DNA from: Acephala macrosclerotiorum
Taxonomy: Eukaryota > Ascomycota > Leotiomycetes > Helotiales > Mollisiaceae
Direction: 5' to 3'
DNA: 64,000 nucleotides
Assembly (NCBI GenBank): GCA_014904845.1
Contig: MU119238.1
Location: forward strand, 276,218-340,217
The position numbers were made by a program, and so were the translations under genes. The notes under the pieces were generated by a model that made no database searches, was not told where the DNA came from, and saw only the letters and a program-made list of their open reading frames with translations. Shown here in pieces: positions 12,301 through 24,498 of this stretch; position 1 is the first letter of the stretch, and each line of letters opens with the position of its first letter.

Positions 12301-15300
12301 GAATTTCCATTGCCAATGTCCGAGAATCTCAAACGAACTATCACCGCAGCTGAAAATTTCCTCGATCAGACATTGCCGAGCTACATGATCCCGATTCTAT
12401 ACGTTCCTCTAATTCGTATACCTCTGCTCTCTTCGGGGAAGACGAACAGACGAGAGCTCCATCAAATAGCTTTGAAATTCTCCCAGACAGAGATCTCTCA
12501 GTATACACTGGTCGATGAGCAGAAGCGCTCGCCCCGGTCGCAGAGAGAAATCCAACTATCTGAGCTGTGGGCCAGTATCCTGCAAACCAGTGAAAACGCA
12601 GCAATTGGGTTGGACGATAGCTTCTTCCGACTTGGAGGCGATAGCATTGGAGCAATGAAACTCACGACACTTGCTCGTGAGCACAAGATTTTGCTTAATG
12701 TGGCGACAGTATTCAATAATCCAAAACTTGAAGATATGGCTGCGGCGACTCTAAACTTGAAAGAAGAGGATGACACGTTACTAGAGCCTTTTGCAATGCT
12801 GCCCAAGGCAGAGAATGTCGAGGCGATCTTGGACATGATCAGCAGAGACTACAGTATCTTCCCAGGCGCGATCGAAAATGTCTATCCCACTGGCCCATTG
12901 CAAGAAGGTCTCATGCTCCTTTCCATCAAACAACCAGGCGCCTACATGTCACAGATCACGCTCTCCCTCCAGGATAAAGTGGATCTTGAGCGCTTTAAAT
13001 GGGCATGGCAGGAAACTGCTGAACGGAATGCAATTCTTCGGACTCGATTCGCTCACACGGGTTCTAGCTCCATTCAGTTTGTGCTGAAGGAAGACATCAA
13101 ATGGGCTCACGCCTCTGATCTCCGAATATATTTGACTGAAGACAAGGACAGAAGAATGAACTATGGAGATCCTCTTGTTCGGTATGCGATTATCGATGCC
13201 GGATATGGCGACCGTCACTTCGTCCTTACAGCTCATCACTCTCTTTACGACGGCTGGTCATTGATGTTGATCATGGAGGATTTCAACATGATGTATACTG
13301 GAGAGATCATAAAGCCTGCTGCGCCACCGTATGCCGGATTCATCAAGCACCTGTCAGATATTGACCTCGATGCCGCCAAACCGTTCTGGCAATCTCAATT
13401 CGCTGGGAAGTCTCTGGCGAGCTATCCTGAACCGCGCACGGCCTCTCAAGCGCCAGTAGAGACGCAGATCTTCCAATTCACTAGCATCGAACGCCCTCCA
13501 GGAACGGACATTACTCTGTCTACGATCATACGCGCTGCGTGGGGTCTACTTGTGGCAAGATATGCGGATACGCAGGATGTCTTCTTCGGCGCCACACTCA
13601 TGGGTCGCAATGCTTCCTTGCCGAACATCGAACGGATGACTGGACCAACAATCACAACGCTGCCAATCTGTGTGTCCATCGATGCCTCTGATACTGTCAA
13701 CAGCTATCTTCAACGTGTGCAAAATCAAGGAACGGATATGATACCGTTCGAGCACACTGGTCTCCAGAATATCAAATCGTTTGGCAAAGAGGCAGAGCAA
13801 GCCTGCAACTTCCAAAATCTGCTTGTCATCCAGCCTGAAGGATCAGAAGATCTCAATAGCGAGGTCTGGAAAGAGAAAGCCCTGTTTGCGAAAGGAGAAA
13901 TGGTGACCATGACCTATGCTTTGATCGTTGAGTGTAGGCTCTACAGAGACAAAGTGAGGATCACGGCCCAGTACCGAGAGCATATCACTCCAACTCGACA
14001 GATGAAGAGAATGCTAGACCAATTTGCAGAAGTTATGCAACAGCTCAACAATGTTGCTTCGGCAGAGCAATTGGTTGGTGATGTCCAGCTACTCAGCGAA
14101 CAAGACAGACAAGAAATTATCGAATGGAATACGGAAGCTCCAGACAATACTCCACCTAATGATTGTATTCACGATGTCATCCAAAGGAAGGTATCTGAGC
14201 AGCCACAAGCACCAGCCATCGAATCATGGGATGCAAGCTTCACTTATGCCGAGCTTGACAATGCGTCAACCAAATTGGCATTCTATCTCGCTTCATTGGG
14301 TATTGGTCCTCGTTCCTACGTGCCGCTCTGCTTCGATAAGTCAGCCTGGACAATTGTTGCTATTCTCGCAATACTGAAAGCTGGTGGAGCTTATCTTTCA
14401 CTGGACCCCAAACATCCTAAGAGTAGGAAAGATCACATCATTCGTGATGTCCAGGCAAAGATCATTCTCACGAGCTCGCAATACAAAGAACTATTTGACC
14501 CATCTACTCACAAAGTTGTCGCCATCGATCAAGCAAGCATCGGGAAGCTTCGAATACCAAAAAATGCTACTCTCGTCCAAGGACAATCTACAGATGCAGC
14601 TTTTGTAGTGTTCAGTGAGTTTAACGTTTTCCCTTATGCAGAGATTTGATGAAAGAACTAACCATAATCAGCTTCCGGATCTACTGGAGTCCCGAAAGGA
14701 ATTGTAATGGAGCACGGTTCATTTGTCAGCAGTGCCAGGTCGCATTCGAAAGCTCTCAGTATCACTTCGAATTCTCGCGTCATGCAATTTGCAGCTTATA
14801 CTTACGATGTCAGCATGGGCGAGATTCTCACAACCTTGATGCAAGGTGGATGCGTATGCGTACCGTCGGAGGAAGAGCGAATGAGCAATTTGGCAGCTGC
14901 GGTTAACAAGCTGAACGTGGACTGGATGTTCTTGACTCCGACCGTTGCTGCTTTCTTTAAACCGAGTGATATGCCGGGGTTGGAAACCCTTGTCCTCGGA
15001 GGAGAGCACGCAACGGAGGAAAATATCAAAACTTGGGCGGAGCATGTGTACTTGATCAACTCATATGGTAAATCGTCGTTGTCAAGTCCTGGAGCAGGCA
15101 TTAGCTAACTTTGACAGGACCTGCTGAAACCGCAATTGTAAGATTATATCACTTTACGAATAGGCATTCTCGACGTAAGAAAAATTGCTAATCCGTATTT
15201 TTAGTGGTGTGCATGTGCCCCAGGTCTGAACCCGACAGCAGATCCGGCGTGCTTCGGAAAGCCTGTTGGTGCCTCTCTATGGATTGTCGATGCCAATGAT

Positions 15301-17847
15301 CCCGACAAACTTGCTCCCATCGGAACAGTCGGCGAGCTTGTCGTTGAAGGCCCCACTCTGGCAAGGGAATACCTCAATGATACAAAAAAGACAGCGGCGG
15401 CATTCATCCAGAATCCTAAATGGTCAGCTGAGCGCTCCGGAAAAACGAGACGAATGTACAGAACCGGCGATCTCGTTCGGTATGGTCCATCTGGCAACCT
15501 ATTATTCGTCGGACGCCGGGACCTTCAGACCAAGATCCATGGGCAACGTATCGAAATTCTGGAGATTGAACATCAATTTATGAGGCTCAGCCCGCCAGAT
15601 TGGTTCCCAACAGTCGATATTCTTCGCTTTACTGAAGCCAGACGCGACATTGCTCTGTGTGCGTTTGTTCACATCAGAAATGGAGACCACGGACCCGCGA
15701 CCGAAAATATCTTGCCCATGACGGATGAACTGAGCGAGAAGCTCAGTCTGTTAAGATCACAGATGGAGCAGCTACTACCATCTCACATGATACCAATAGT
15801 GTACATCCCTTTCCGGGACGTTCCATTGACCGCTGGAGGCAAGATTGACAGAGGTACTCTGAGACACCTTGGGGAGGCTTTGACAGAGCAACAACTTCTA
15901 CCTTATATGCTGAGCAACCAAGCATTGCGGTTGCCCTCCACTGATATTGAGCGTAGATTACAAACATTGTGGGCGAGAGTTCTCAACATCTCAGCCGCGG
16001 CCATCGGAGCTGACTCTAATTTCCTTCGTATGGGGGGTGACAGTGTTGCGTCGATGAAGCTGTCTGCTGCAGCTCGAGAGATGGGACTGGTGCTCACTAT
16101 GAAAACGGTCTTCACTTCACCCAGACTGGATGATATGAGCCGAGCTGTACAAGTGATCTCGGCTCATAGCGAAATCAAGCCATACACCAATTTCTCCACC
16201 CTTAGCACCCACGATGTGCCCAAGTTCATCCAGGACGTCATACGCCCCAATATTGCAAGCAAAAAGGGAGATATCGAAGATATTCTTTCGGGCACGGACT
16301 ATCAGCGATGGACACTGGGATGCGGCCAGCTAAAGACTCGAGGCTACAACAATTACTTCATCTTCTACCTAAAAGGTAATGTGGATGTGTCTCGACTACA
16401 AACAGCGTGCCAGAATTTGGTCGATCGCCATCCAGTACTCCGCACAGTCTTCGTCGCCCATAAAGACGAGCTCTATCAAGTTGTATTGAAACACGTCGTT
16501 CCAGAGTTTGCATGCCAAGCCTACGATGACTCCGATCTTCCAATATCGATTGTGGAAAGGGACATGGTACGTGCTGCGGAACTGGGCAGCCTTAGTGTTC
16601 GTTTTTTGCTCGTAGATGAAGGGCTAGAAGGGCATCGATTGTTCATGAGAGCTTCCCACTCCCAGTATGATGGTATTTCCTTGCCAATCATTGTTAGGGA
16701 CCTGAAAGCAGCATACCTTGGACAACCGCTCGAGAGCAGTCTACCATACCATCGCTTCATCGCTGGGACACGACAAACAATGAGGAAATCCCAAGCTGAG
16801 AAATTCTGGTTAGGCCACCTCGAAGGGTCAGCGATGACGCACGTCGTTGATCATCAGAAGCCAACATTTGCCAATGTGGTTAACAAGTCGCTCAAGAGGA
16901 CACTCCCCATCCCTCACACAAGCAAGAATGGCATCACATTTGCGACGATCGTCAAAGCTGCTTGGTCTTTGGTGCTGTCCCATCTCAGCGCCAACGCCGA
17001 TGTAGTCTTTGGCCAGATTACCACGGGCAGAAATGCTCCTATCCGAGGCATCGACGAGATTGTAGGGCCATGTATGAATCTCGTCCCAGTGCGAGTCAAG
17101 CTTGACTCGATCGCCACATATCTTGACCTTCTGCAGCAAGTTCAAACCCAGCACCTCGACATGTTACCTTACGAATCGCTCGGGCTCCAGCATATAATTG
17201 ATAAGTGCAGCTCCTGGCCCAAATGGACACGATTCAGCTCTATCTTGCAGCATACAAATTTCAATGTTGGCATGGATGCCACGGATATGTGGGGCGACTT
17301 GGAGATGCATCTTGGCAATTTCACACCCAGTCATGACGTCTCTGACATCTGGATCTGGACTGGTCCTACTGAGGATGGATTCTATGTCGACTTCACCTAT
17401 TCCGAGGCGACGTTACCCCAGTCGCTTGCCGAGGAAATGGCTGACATGCTCTGCGCACATATCAAGAAGATTTCTGAAAATGCAATGTCCCCTATCGCAT
17501 CCGTACTCGCAAAACTTGAGCCGAAATTGCCTGTGTCCGTCGATTATATCGATGAAAATGAGTCAGTCATGAACGACGCTACAACTTCGGACGACGCCGA
17601 GAAAGCGAAAGAGGTGGTTCTGCAAGCCTGGAAGTCTGTTCTCGGCGATGATATCGATGACAGTCTGCCGCATGAAGTCACTGATCACTCGCCTTTCTAT
17701 GAGCTACGCGGAGACCTGCTGGCAGCTGCTCAACTGTCGATGGCTTTCGCAAAACGAGGTTATGAGATCTCGCCTGAAGAGATCATTACACATCCGACGA
17801 TTCATCGCCAATCTGCATTGATTTCTTTGAAGATGCAAGCCATCTAG
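3355..17847 (+). CDS. four-module nonribosomal peptide synthetase
   Basis: Six exons: 3355-5352, 5402-7340, 7469-14614, 14672-15067, 15118-15137 and 15205-17847, about 4,713 residues. Every junction keeps phase and restores a core NRPS motif. Order: C-terminal half of a condensation domain (1-240); A1 (270-720); T1 (GGDS near 830); C2 (EHTLVDG near 1047); A2; T2 (GGDS near 1936); C3 (HHSIFDK near 2117); A3 with an Asn/Gly-rich insert near 2792-2830; T3 (GGDS near 3036); C4 (HHSLYDG near 3233); A4; T4 (GGDS near 4110); terminal C5 (SHSQYDG near 4315); degenerate T5 (RGDL near 4668). There are no epimerisation, methylation or thioesterase domains, so C5 would release or cyclise a tetrapeptide, as fungal terminal C domains do. 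The start is uncertain: an in-frame Met also lies at 3271. It sits between an oxygenase, a YCII protein and a broken SDR. Confidence 0.93.
15118..15137 (+). other. 20-nt micro-exon of the NRPS
   Basis: Exon 5 is only 20 nt, between introns 15068-15117 (GT...ACAG) and 15138-15204 (GTAAGA...TTTAG). It supplies the codons for PAETAI, exactly the A5 motif of A4. Skipping it would break the frame. The call rests on perfect restoration of motif and phase. Confidence 0.85.
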
Positions 17848-18425
17848 TTGTATATTTTCATTGTTTATTGCGCTTATGTGTATATACCTTTTTTCTTCCT
17901 TGCTGATTAACTTTGTATAAAATTACGGTTTAACAACCTCTAGCCTCGAGATTTAATATTGAGATCAACTTGAGCGCGAAAAGGCAGGAGTTTCTTGACC
18001 TGGCATGTGTCATGTATCTTCATGATTGATAATCTCAGCCTCAAAACCAATCCCCATATCTTTCCACGCTGACAAAGTCAAGGTGCCGCGTCATAGACGC
18101 ACCCACAAGCCTCGTTATCTTGATGGAGCTTTCTTAACTCCAATGTGGGATTCTCTCTAGATACTTTAGATGATCTGGATTCATTTCACGCCAGTCTCGC
18201 GACGTTCGATTTGAAATTGAGTTTCTCAGCAAGAATTTCACCCTAATACTAGGGTATTGGGTTTGTGAACAACCCTATATAAGGGATGGATCTCCATTCT
18301 TCTCTGACGTATCCATCTTCGTTATCGGGTACAGCATTTGGAATCCGCTTTCATAGTCTAATCTGTTCGCACAAATTCTCATCCATCGAAGCCTTTCACC
18401 AACACACGCGCTCAAAGACAGCACA
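17848..18425. other. intergenic: NRPS 3' region and SDR promoter
   Basis: AT-rich trailer after the NRPS stop, then the upstream region of the SDR pseudogene with a TATATAAG at 18276-18283. No gene seen. Confidence 0.5.
18276..18283 (+). promoter_or_regulatory. possible TATA box of the SDR (pseudo)gene
   Basis: TATATAAG lies 143-150 bp before the SDR ATG at 18426 and is the only good TATA match in this interval. It suggests the promoter was once functional even though the coding frame is now broken. Confidence 0.4.
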
Positions 18426-19412
18426 ATGGAGAATCTCCCAGTTGACTTCTTTGTCACTTCTCAAGCTTTCACCAAACAGACTTACCGAGATATCTACCCC
18501 GCTATTGACCCCGCTTCGCCTTCAAACAGCTAGGCTGGGAAAGTGATTGTGATCACGGGTTCGAGCAAGGGCTTGGGTAAAATTGTAGGTGCTCTGAATT
18601 CAGTCACCCCTTCACATAATAATGTATCCACAGGCCGTCGCAACTTCCTTCGCCAAAGCGAACCCGAAGGGCATCGTTCTAGTAGCTCGGACTGCAGAAT
18701 TACTCGAGGCACTGTCTAAGGAGATTAGAGCCATCAACCCCCAGCATCGAGGTCCTTCCATTGCCTAGCGATCTCACCAACGTCGATTCCGTGACAGCAT
18801 TGTGGGAGGAAGTGAAAGCCAAGTTCGATCATGCTGATGTTCTCGTCAACAATGCCGGTACCTTCACCGATTCAGCTCCCGTCAAAGCTGCCGAAGCAGC
18901 AAAGTGGTGGTACGACTTCGTATGTCGCTCCTTCTTTGAGTCCAAGAGCAAACGCTAGCTCATTCCAGGAAGTCAACGGTCGCGGAACCTTTCTCGCCAC
19001 CGAAGGCTTCTTGAATCTTCTCGGAGAAAAGAAGGGGACAATCATCAACCTCACCACCGGGGCCGCACACTCCATATCCCCAGGCTTGTCTGCGTACCCG
19101 ATGTCTAAGCTCCTCTCTCTCCAACTCGGTGCCTATGTCGCAGCCGAGAACCCAAACGTCACTGCCATCTCTCTTCATCCCGGCGTTCTGCCAACCGATA
19201 TGACGATTGAGAGTTTCAAACGCTTTGCGCTTGCTACTCCAGAGTTGGTCGGTGGTGTGAGTGTTTGGTTAGCGACGGACAAGGCGGCGTTCTTGACGGG
19301 ACGATATGTTAATGCCAATTGGAGTGTGGACGAGTTGGCGGAGAGGAACGATGAGATTGTTGGGGACAACAAATTGACCATTGCATTGACGGAGAAGTTT
19401 GGGATAGAGTAG
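18426..19412 (+). pseudogene. short-chain dehydrogenase/reductase, disabled by a stop and a frameshift
   Basis: Exons 18426-18584, 18634-18919 and 18969-19412, with two 49-nt GT-AG introns. The SDR hallmarks are all present: cofactor loop TGSSKGLG, NNAG, and the YPMSK (YxxxK) active site followed by the usual HPG loop. Two lesions break it. A TAG at 18531-18533 sits just before AGKVIVITG, where relatives commonly carry another residue such as Gln. A +1 shift falls at a run of five C (18738-18742), after which the expected sequence continues in the next frame. The serine of the catalytic triad region reads NLTTGA, with Thr. SDRs reduce or oxidise ketones/alcohols with NAD(P)H. Here it looks like a lost tailoring enzyme of the NRPS cluster. 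A sequencing error could explain the C-run but not easily the stop. Confidence 0.75.
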
Positions 19413-20438
19413 TTTGCTTGAGAGATTTAGACTTTGGCAATTATCGTGAGCAATAAGATATTTGTGGTTTCACTTATGTCTGATAACCCCTTTCCATGAT
19501 TTGTAAGGGAGCTTTCATCAGTCTATCGTCCAATGACGAGACCTCACGCAGACCGATTATCATCAGATGGAAAGCGCGCATCTGTCGTTATTCGTGAGGT
19601 TCATTAGCTTAAGATAATAGACTAAAATAAGTGTAGATTGACGTGTAGTGCAAGCCAGGGTGATTTCCGTAATCGGAATAGAAGTGAGAGAAAGTGCAGA
19701 AAGTAATCGGCGGGAAGTGGGCACTGGCGACAACTCCTTCTCAAAGCACCAAGAAAGCGCTCATAACCCGCTCCCTTCCTCATCAACGCGGTCCTTGTGT
19801 TTAGTTCAGAGTGACCTTCAAACGAATGCTCTTGCCGGATCGAACTTGATTCGCTTTCACGTGTCCCCCTTTCCCGGGGAAGGAGTCATCGGCTCCGCGT
19901 CGGCCTCGGAATCCACTCCCATCCCGACGTCAACCTAACGTCGATATAGATTTAATTAAGCACGCGGTAAAGTAAAAACGTCAAAAAATCTGTGTTAGCT
20001 CAGTAAAAAAAAAAGGAAAGAAAAAAAGTTGAGAAAAAAAGTAACAAAATTCAAGTTGAGCACCCCCTAAAATCAAATCAAAAACGAAAACAAAATCAAA
20101 AACGAAAACAAAATCAAAAACGAAAACAAAATCAAAAACGAAAACAAAATCAAAAACGAAAACAAAAAGTAAATTAGCTCGTACGCTCCTTAGCCAGAGG
20201 GAAAATTGGCATCCTTTCATGATCTTGAGACTTTCCTGACGGAAAGTTGAGAGACATGATCGGGTGTCAATTTTCGCTACTTTTTTCTATAGGTTTGCGC
20301 TTTTTGGTTCAAGCCTATGGAGGGTGATGCGCAAAAGGAGATCGCTTGTGCTCAAGCTGGATGGCTCCTTTTCGGCCCTTCTGCTTTTCTGTGTGCCTTC
20401 AGAAGGAGCTCGTCTTTGAGGACTTCTCTGCCTCTTCT
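19413..20438. other. intergenic between SDR and regulator-like gene
   Basis: No gene seen. It contains A-rich tracts and the 18-bp minisatellite at 20069-20167. The two neighbouring genes are convergent. Confidence 0.5.
20069..20167. repeat. 18-bp A-rich minisatellite, about five copies
   Basis: The unit AAAATCAAAAACGAAAAC is repeated nearly perfectly about five times, preceded by A-rich DNA. On the minus strand it reads as an artificial FVFDFV repeat in a spurious ORF, so it should not be taken as coding. Confidence 0.9.
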
Positions 20439-21745
20439 CTACGTCCACGGCCCATCCAATCTCGTCTCCACCCACTCAAGTTCGCCTTCCCCATCCTCCA
20501 GCCCCGCATCTCCACCTCTTCTCCGCACAACCTGCACCGCAACACTCCTTCTCTCCATACTCATCGCCATCCTGCTCAACCTCACCCTCTTGTCCTCAGG
20601 CACAAAGCCCCCCTGCTCTCCCGCCTGTTCAACATCCATAATCCATTTCCCAACCGCGGCAATCATATACCGGTCCCAAGGTCCATCATATTGCTTCATC
20701 CTCAAAATATCGATCGCTTCTCGTCGCAGAGCACCATCTCGACAGCGAAGTAGGAGGGTGAAGAGAGGAGGTACGATGGAGAGATGGAAATGATACGCTG
20801 GTTGTTGGTGTGTGATGGCGAGGAGGTTCGTTGAGATGGTACGGGAAAGGATGATTATTTCGTTGGATGAGGGGAGGAAGGTGTCGTAGGAGGACTCGGA
20901 TGTGAATGCTGTTCCTTGGATGGCGATGGTGAGGGTTAAGGAGTAGAGGCGGAGGAGGAGGAGGGCAGTTGTCGTTTGAATATCAGTTGAGCCCTGTTGA
21001 AGTTGATGGGATAGGGGAGCGAATACCGCTGACCATTGATCGATCTCGGAGGAGTATTGTTGCAGCTCTAAGACCAGCGAGTCCGGAACGACGTACAGTG
21101 ATCCATATATCGAGGTCTGGGCGTTGAATTCCAGTGTCTTGCCAGGGAAAGGATCAGAGAACTCTCTTGCAAGTTCCGAAGCCCCGTTCACAGCATTCGT
21201 CGATAGCAAAAAATGCCCACACCGCCTCATCACAACTTGCCAATACAGCGTCGCCTCCCTCAAGCTGGTAAATATCTTCGGCATCTCTCTAACCGTATTC
21301 AAACAAGCCCTCTTGCCTCTATCGTGAATGTGCTGACTTCGGGCATCCACAAAGGTCATCATCTGGGTGTCAAATCGACAGAATGTCATCAGAAGTTCGT
21401 TCTCAATAACATTTGTGGCAGGCGAGGATATGCCTTCATTGTGAGGGATTGAGTGAGGAGTCGCCTTCTTGATCCCTCGAGATCTCGAGATGTAATTCCT
21501 GGCATGCTGTCTGACTTTCTTCTTCAAAGCTGGGTCGGTCGTCCGGCCTCCTGTCTGGGTAATGAATTGGAGTGCCCGTACTGGGGGGATATACGGGACA
21601 TCCTCGATTGGAGTCCTGATGAACGTTACTCTTGCGAGAAGATAGGTGGAAGGAGGTACACCAACATTGGAATTTGCGCTACTTTGGTATCTTCGAGATC
21701 CTCAGCGTTTTCTTCATTTTTAATTGCTGGAGGTGATAAAGACAT
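20439..21745 (-). CDS. fungal transcription-factor-like protein lacking a zinc cluster
   Basis: Exons 21745-21666 and 21615-20439 (50-nt intron, GTTGGT...CATCAG, AGTAAC branch-like motif) give 418 residues. It starts MSLSPPAIKNEEN, then has the short motif ALQFITQTG plus a basic KKKVRQHARNYISRSRG helix seen at the N-terminus of many fungal-specific-transcription-factor-like proteins. The rest matches the C-terminal half of Zn2Cys6 regulators: LLMTFCRFDTQMMTFVDAR, the YWQVVMRRCGHF helix, and the closing CRD-RREAIDIL...GPWDRYMIAA pattern. No CxxCxxxxxxC cluster exists here, and the usual middle segment is short. It may be a cluster regulator or an orphan relative. The exon 1 model is from splice signals only. 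Confidence 0.65.
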
Positions 21746-23964
21746 ATTTGGAAGCGCATGTGAATATCCATGAAAATCTGACGTTTGGGTTTAAGTACCG
21801 AGGTACGAACAGGAAGGTAAGGTGAGATCATCAAGATACAACAGGGCTGCAGGGGCCATGATACATGTCGGCCGTCCACCGCCACAATAAGGAGCACTTG
21901 TTCGTATCCTCACGAGGCTCTCAGACTTGCTTACCAAAACGATCCAACTACTTCGTGACGAAAGTGTTTCCCAGCGTCTTCGAATATACGACGTGAGCCA
22001 AATTCTATGTCTCGAAGGGAAAGAAATTTTAATTTTGAGAACGAAAATGAATAGATCAACAGTTCCAGAGGTAGGGTTTTTGGAACTGGAGGTCGTCTTC
22101 ATAAGCGTCCAGCTGCTGAATAATTCAATTGCCGCAACTTACAGCTACACCAGCAGAGGCTGACAGCTGCATAAGCGTCGACTATTTCTTTCAAAGGTAT
22201 AGAAGTAAATGACTACAACAACAATTTGATCGAAAAATCATGTTTGAACTTCTCTTTCTCGGCCAGGATTCCAAGACTAAGCTGAAGAGTGGGAAATGCT
22301 TATAAATCAAGGTACATAGGCTATCTCAGAATCTCCACCATTCAAGAAGCAAGGAAGGGAAAGATGCGAATTTGAGATGGGAAAGTTTGATCTCGATTCC
22401 AAAGAGCCGCAAGCAACCAGCTCAAGCTTGAAGTAGAATGACTTCTAGACCGGTGCGCGTGATTCTTTCCAGAGTGAATCCACGTGATGGTAAATCAATA
22501 AAATTTCAACCTCTTTGAAATGAGGATATCAGTAACCTGCTCATATGAAAGAGGCGAGAGAGGGGTGGAAAGGAAACTGATTGATGTGAGCTTTGTGAAA
22601 CTATTTCTGAGAAAAGGGCCTCAGCCTAGACCTTTTCTTCGCCATCTGAAGGAAAAGAAGTAGAAGGAACGAAACGGAAAGACAAAAGAACGAAAGAGTA
22701 ATGCTCCCTTGAGCTTAATGAAAGCGACTTCCAAAAACGACGACTCGAATCCAGGGAGAAGGAAGTCGCTGGTCTCGACCACCCCTTTTCTCAGAAAGAA
22801 AGAACTCACGCCTTTCTCCTGACCTCCTCTCAATTTATCCCTTAGATTATCCCCACTCCTTCCCTTTCTCATCTCACCTTTTCAACCCAACCCATCTCCC
22901 TTTCGCCCTCTCTTTCATTTCCTTCTAGACCTGTTACACGTGACCCTCCCTCCAAAGCTAGGTACTTTTAGCGAAAGCCAGACAGAAACCAATCAGGCTT
23001 TTCACCCCTGAACTCCCCCTTCCTCCCAGCATCCCATCTCCTCACTCCCTCCTCTCCATCTCATCTGACGGGTCAATTGTTTGTCTCGCACAGGTCGAGC
23101 TAAGCAAGACATGAAACGCGGCGTCTAACGTAACCCTTGGTGGCGTTTACGAAGCTTGGCTCCTGAATTTGCAGGGGAGAGAAAAAGTCAAAAAGTGACA
23201 CGGACGCGGATTTTTAGCGCGACGCGTGGAATCTGCAACAACGACGAGGTGGTCGCGACCGCGGTGATGAGGGTTGGAAGGACTGAGGTGGTGAGGCCTG
23301 GTGAGGCCTGAACAACTGAGTAGCGACATCGTGTCGATGCGTGATTGAGGCTGAAGGACGAGGAGTGGCTGAGGTTGAGGTCGAGACGATCGAGGACGTC
23401 GAACGAAGATGGCGCTCAGAACGGTTGGGTGACAGTGAGTTGAGTCGAGATCGAAGAAGTGCGACAAGGTGAAGGGTAGGAAGGAGGCTGAGCTTGAAGT
23501 CAGTGGGCCAAGTCAAGTTTGAGATGAAATGAGATGAGGTGTGGATGAGAGAATGCGCCGATGAAGAACAGACGTAACTCAGAATCAAGTGAAACAAAGC
23601 GAAGTAAGTTGTCGAAGTGATTCCATATCTATATCTCATCTCAAAATTTCGGTCCAATCCTCCCTAATATATACGGTAGAAGCGAAGTCATATACAAAAC
23701 GAGTGTAATCGGAGCCAAAACTCCTTGTGTCCAAATTCCATCCCATCGGGTATTTCCAGAGATCCAAAACCCCAGGCCTAGGCGCCCACATCCTTTTCTT
23801 TTCTATTTTCCTTTCCCACCGTGAAAAGGCATGGTGGCCGTCCCATCATAAAAGTCATTGAATACATCGCACGCAAGCGTGCGCTGACGATTCCTCAACT
23901 CAAACTCCAAATCCGAACTCTCTAGCAAGAGCAGGATAGCAAAATACAGATAGGCGTGGATTGT
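21746..23964. other. intergenic, pyrimidine-rich in part, no supported gene
   Basis: The minus-strand ORF of 147 codons at 23214-23657 is Ser/Pro/His/Arg low-complexity with no domain and I do not accept it. 22620-23060 is rich in CT tracts. A 10-bp direct repeat (GGTGAGGCCT, two copies) lies near 23290-23310. The 3' flank of the secreted-protein gene occupies the right end. Confidence 0.4.
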
Positions 23965-24498
23965 TTACGAGGTGACGAAGTCACGGCTCATCTTTGCGAC
24001 AGCTCCACGACGACGCTCAGTGCTTGCTGTGCCGAGAAGGCAGACAAGGTCGCTGGAGTCAGTAGAGAAGGTAGCGACATCATCCGACTGGTAGTAAGCG
24101 TTCGAGCAAGGAAACTCCTGGCAACCAGCGATAGGACTGTTGCTGTTGAGAGGGAAGATCTCCTTGACGCCATTGGTGTCATCTGGGCTGACGATAGCAG
24201 AGACATCGAAGTAGGTCGCGCCAGCGAAGCCATCGAAACGGACCTCCCCGAGCATACCTGGACTATTGGTGGCACCCTCAGAGACCGAGTACCAGTTGCC
24301 AATCCAGGCAGTGGGAAAGGTTTGGTTGGCGGTGCAGAGACCGGGGATGACGAGCTCGGAGATGGATTCGAGGCCAGCGTTTTGGGTGAAGATGATGGTT
24401 CGTTGGGTGCTGTCTTGATTGACGAAGTGGACTGAACCAGCGGAGGCGACGGTTGCAAGTGCAGCGACTGCGGGGAAGACGGTGCTGAAGAACTGCAT
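23965..24498 (-). CDS. small secreted protein, single exon
   Basis: 177 residues. An N-terminal signal peptide of about 20 residues (hydrophobic core FPAVAALATVASA, cleavage likely before GSVHF) is followed by a compact domain: VHFVNQDSTQRTIIFTQN, GNWYSV and FDGFAGATYFDVSAIV. There are four cysteines (LCTAN, GCQEFPC, LVC) that could form two disulfides. The pattern reminds me of the fungal secreted family often annotated as antigenic thaumatin-like or 'DNase1-like' proteins, but I cannot confirm it. Expected location is extracellular or cell wall. A TTTATATAAA at 24521-24530 is too close to the ATG to be an obvious TATA box. Confidence 0.75.
   Translation of the reverse strand: MQFFSTVFPAVAALATVASAGSVHFVNQDSTQRTIIFTQNAGLESISELVIPGLCTANQTFPTAWIGNWYSVSEGATNSPGMLGEVRFDGFAGATYFDVSAIVSPDDTNGVKEIFPLNSNSPIAGCQEFPCSNAYYQSDDVATFSTDSSDLVCLLGTASTERRRGAVAKMSRDFVTS

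Noticed and set aside
20439..20793. Plus-strand frames of 135-158 codons
   Set aside because: They are shadows of the regulator-like gene on the minus strand, with Ser/Pro/Leu composition and no domain.
23214..23657. 147-codon minus-strand frame
   Set aside because: Low-complexity Ser/Pro/Arg/His sequence, no conserved motif, lies in a purine/pyrimidine-biased intergenic stretch.
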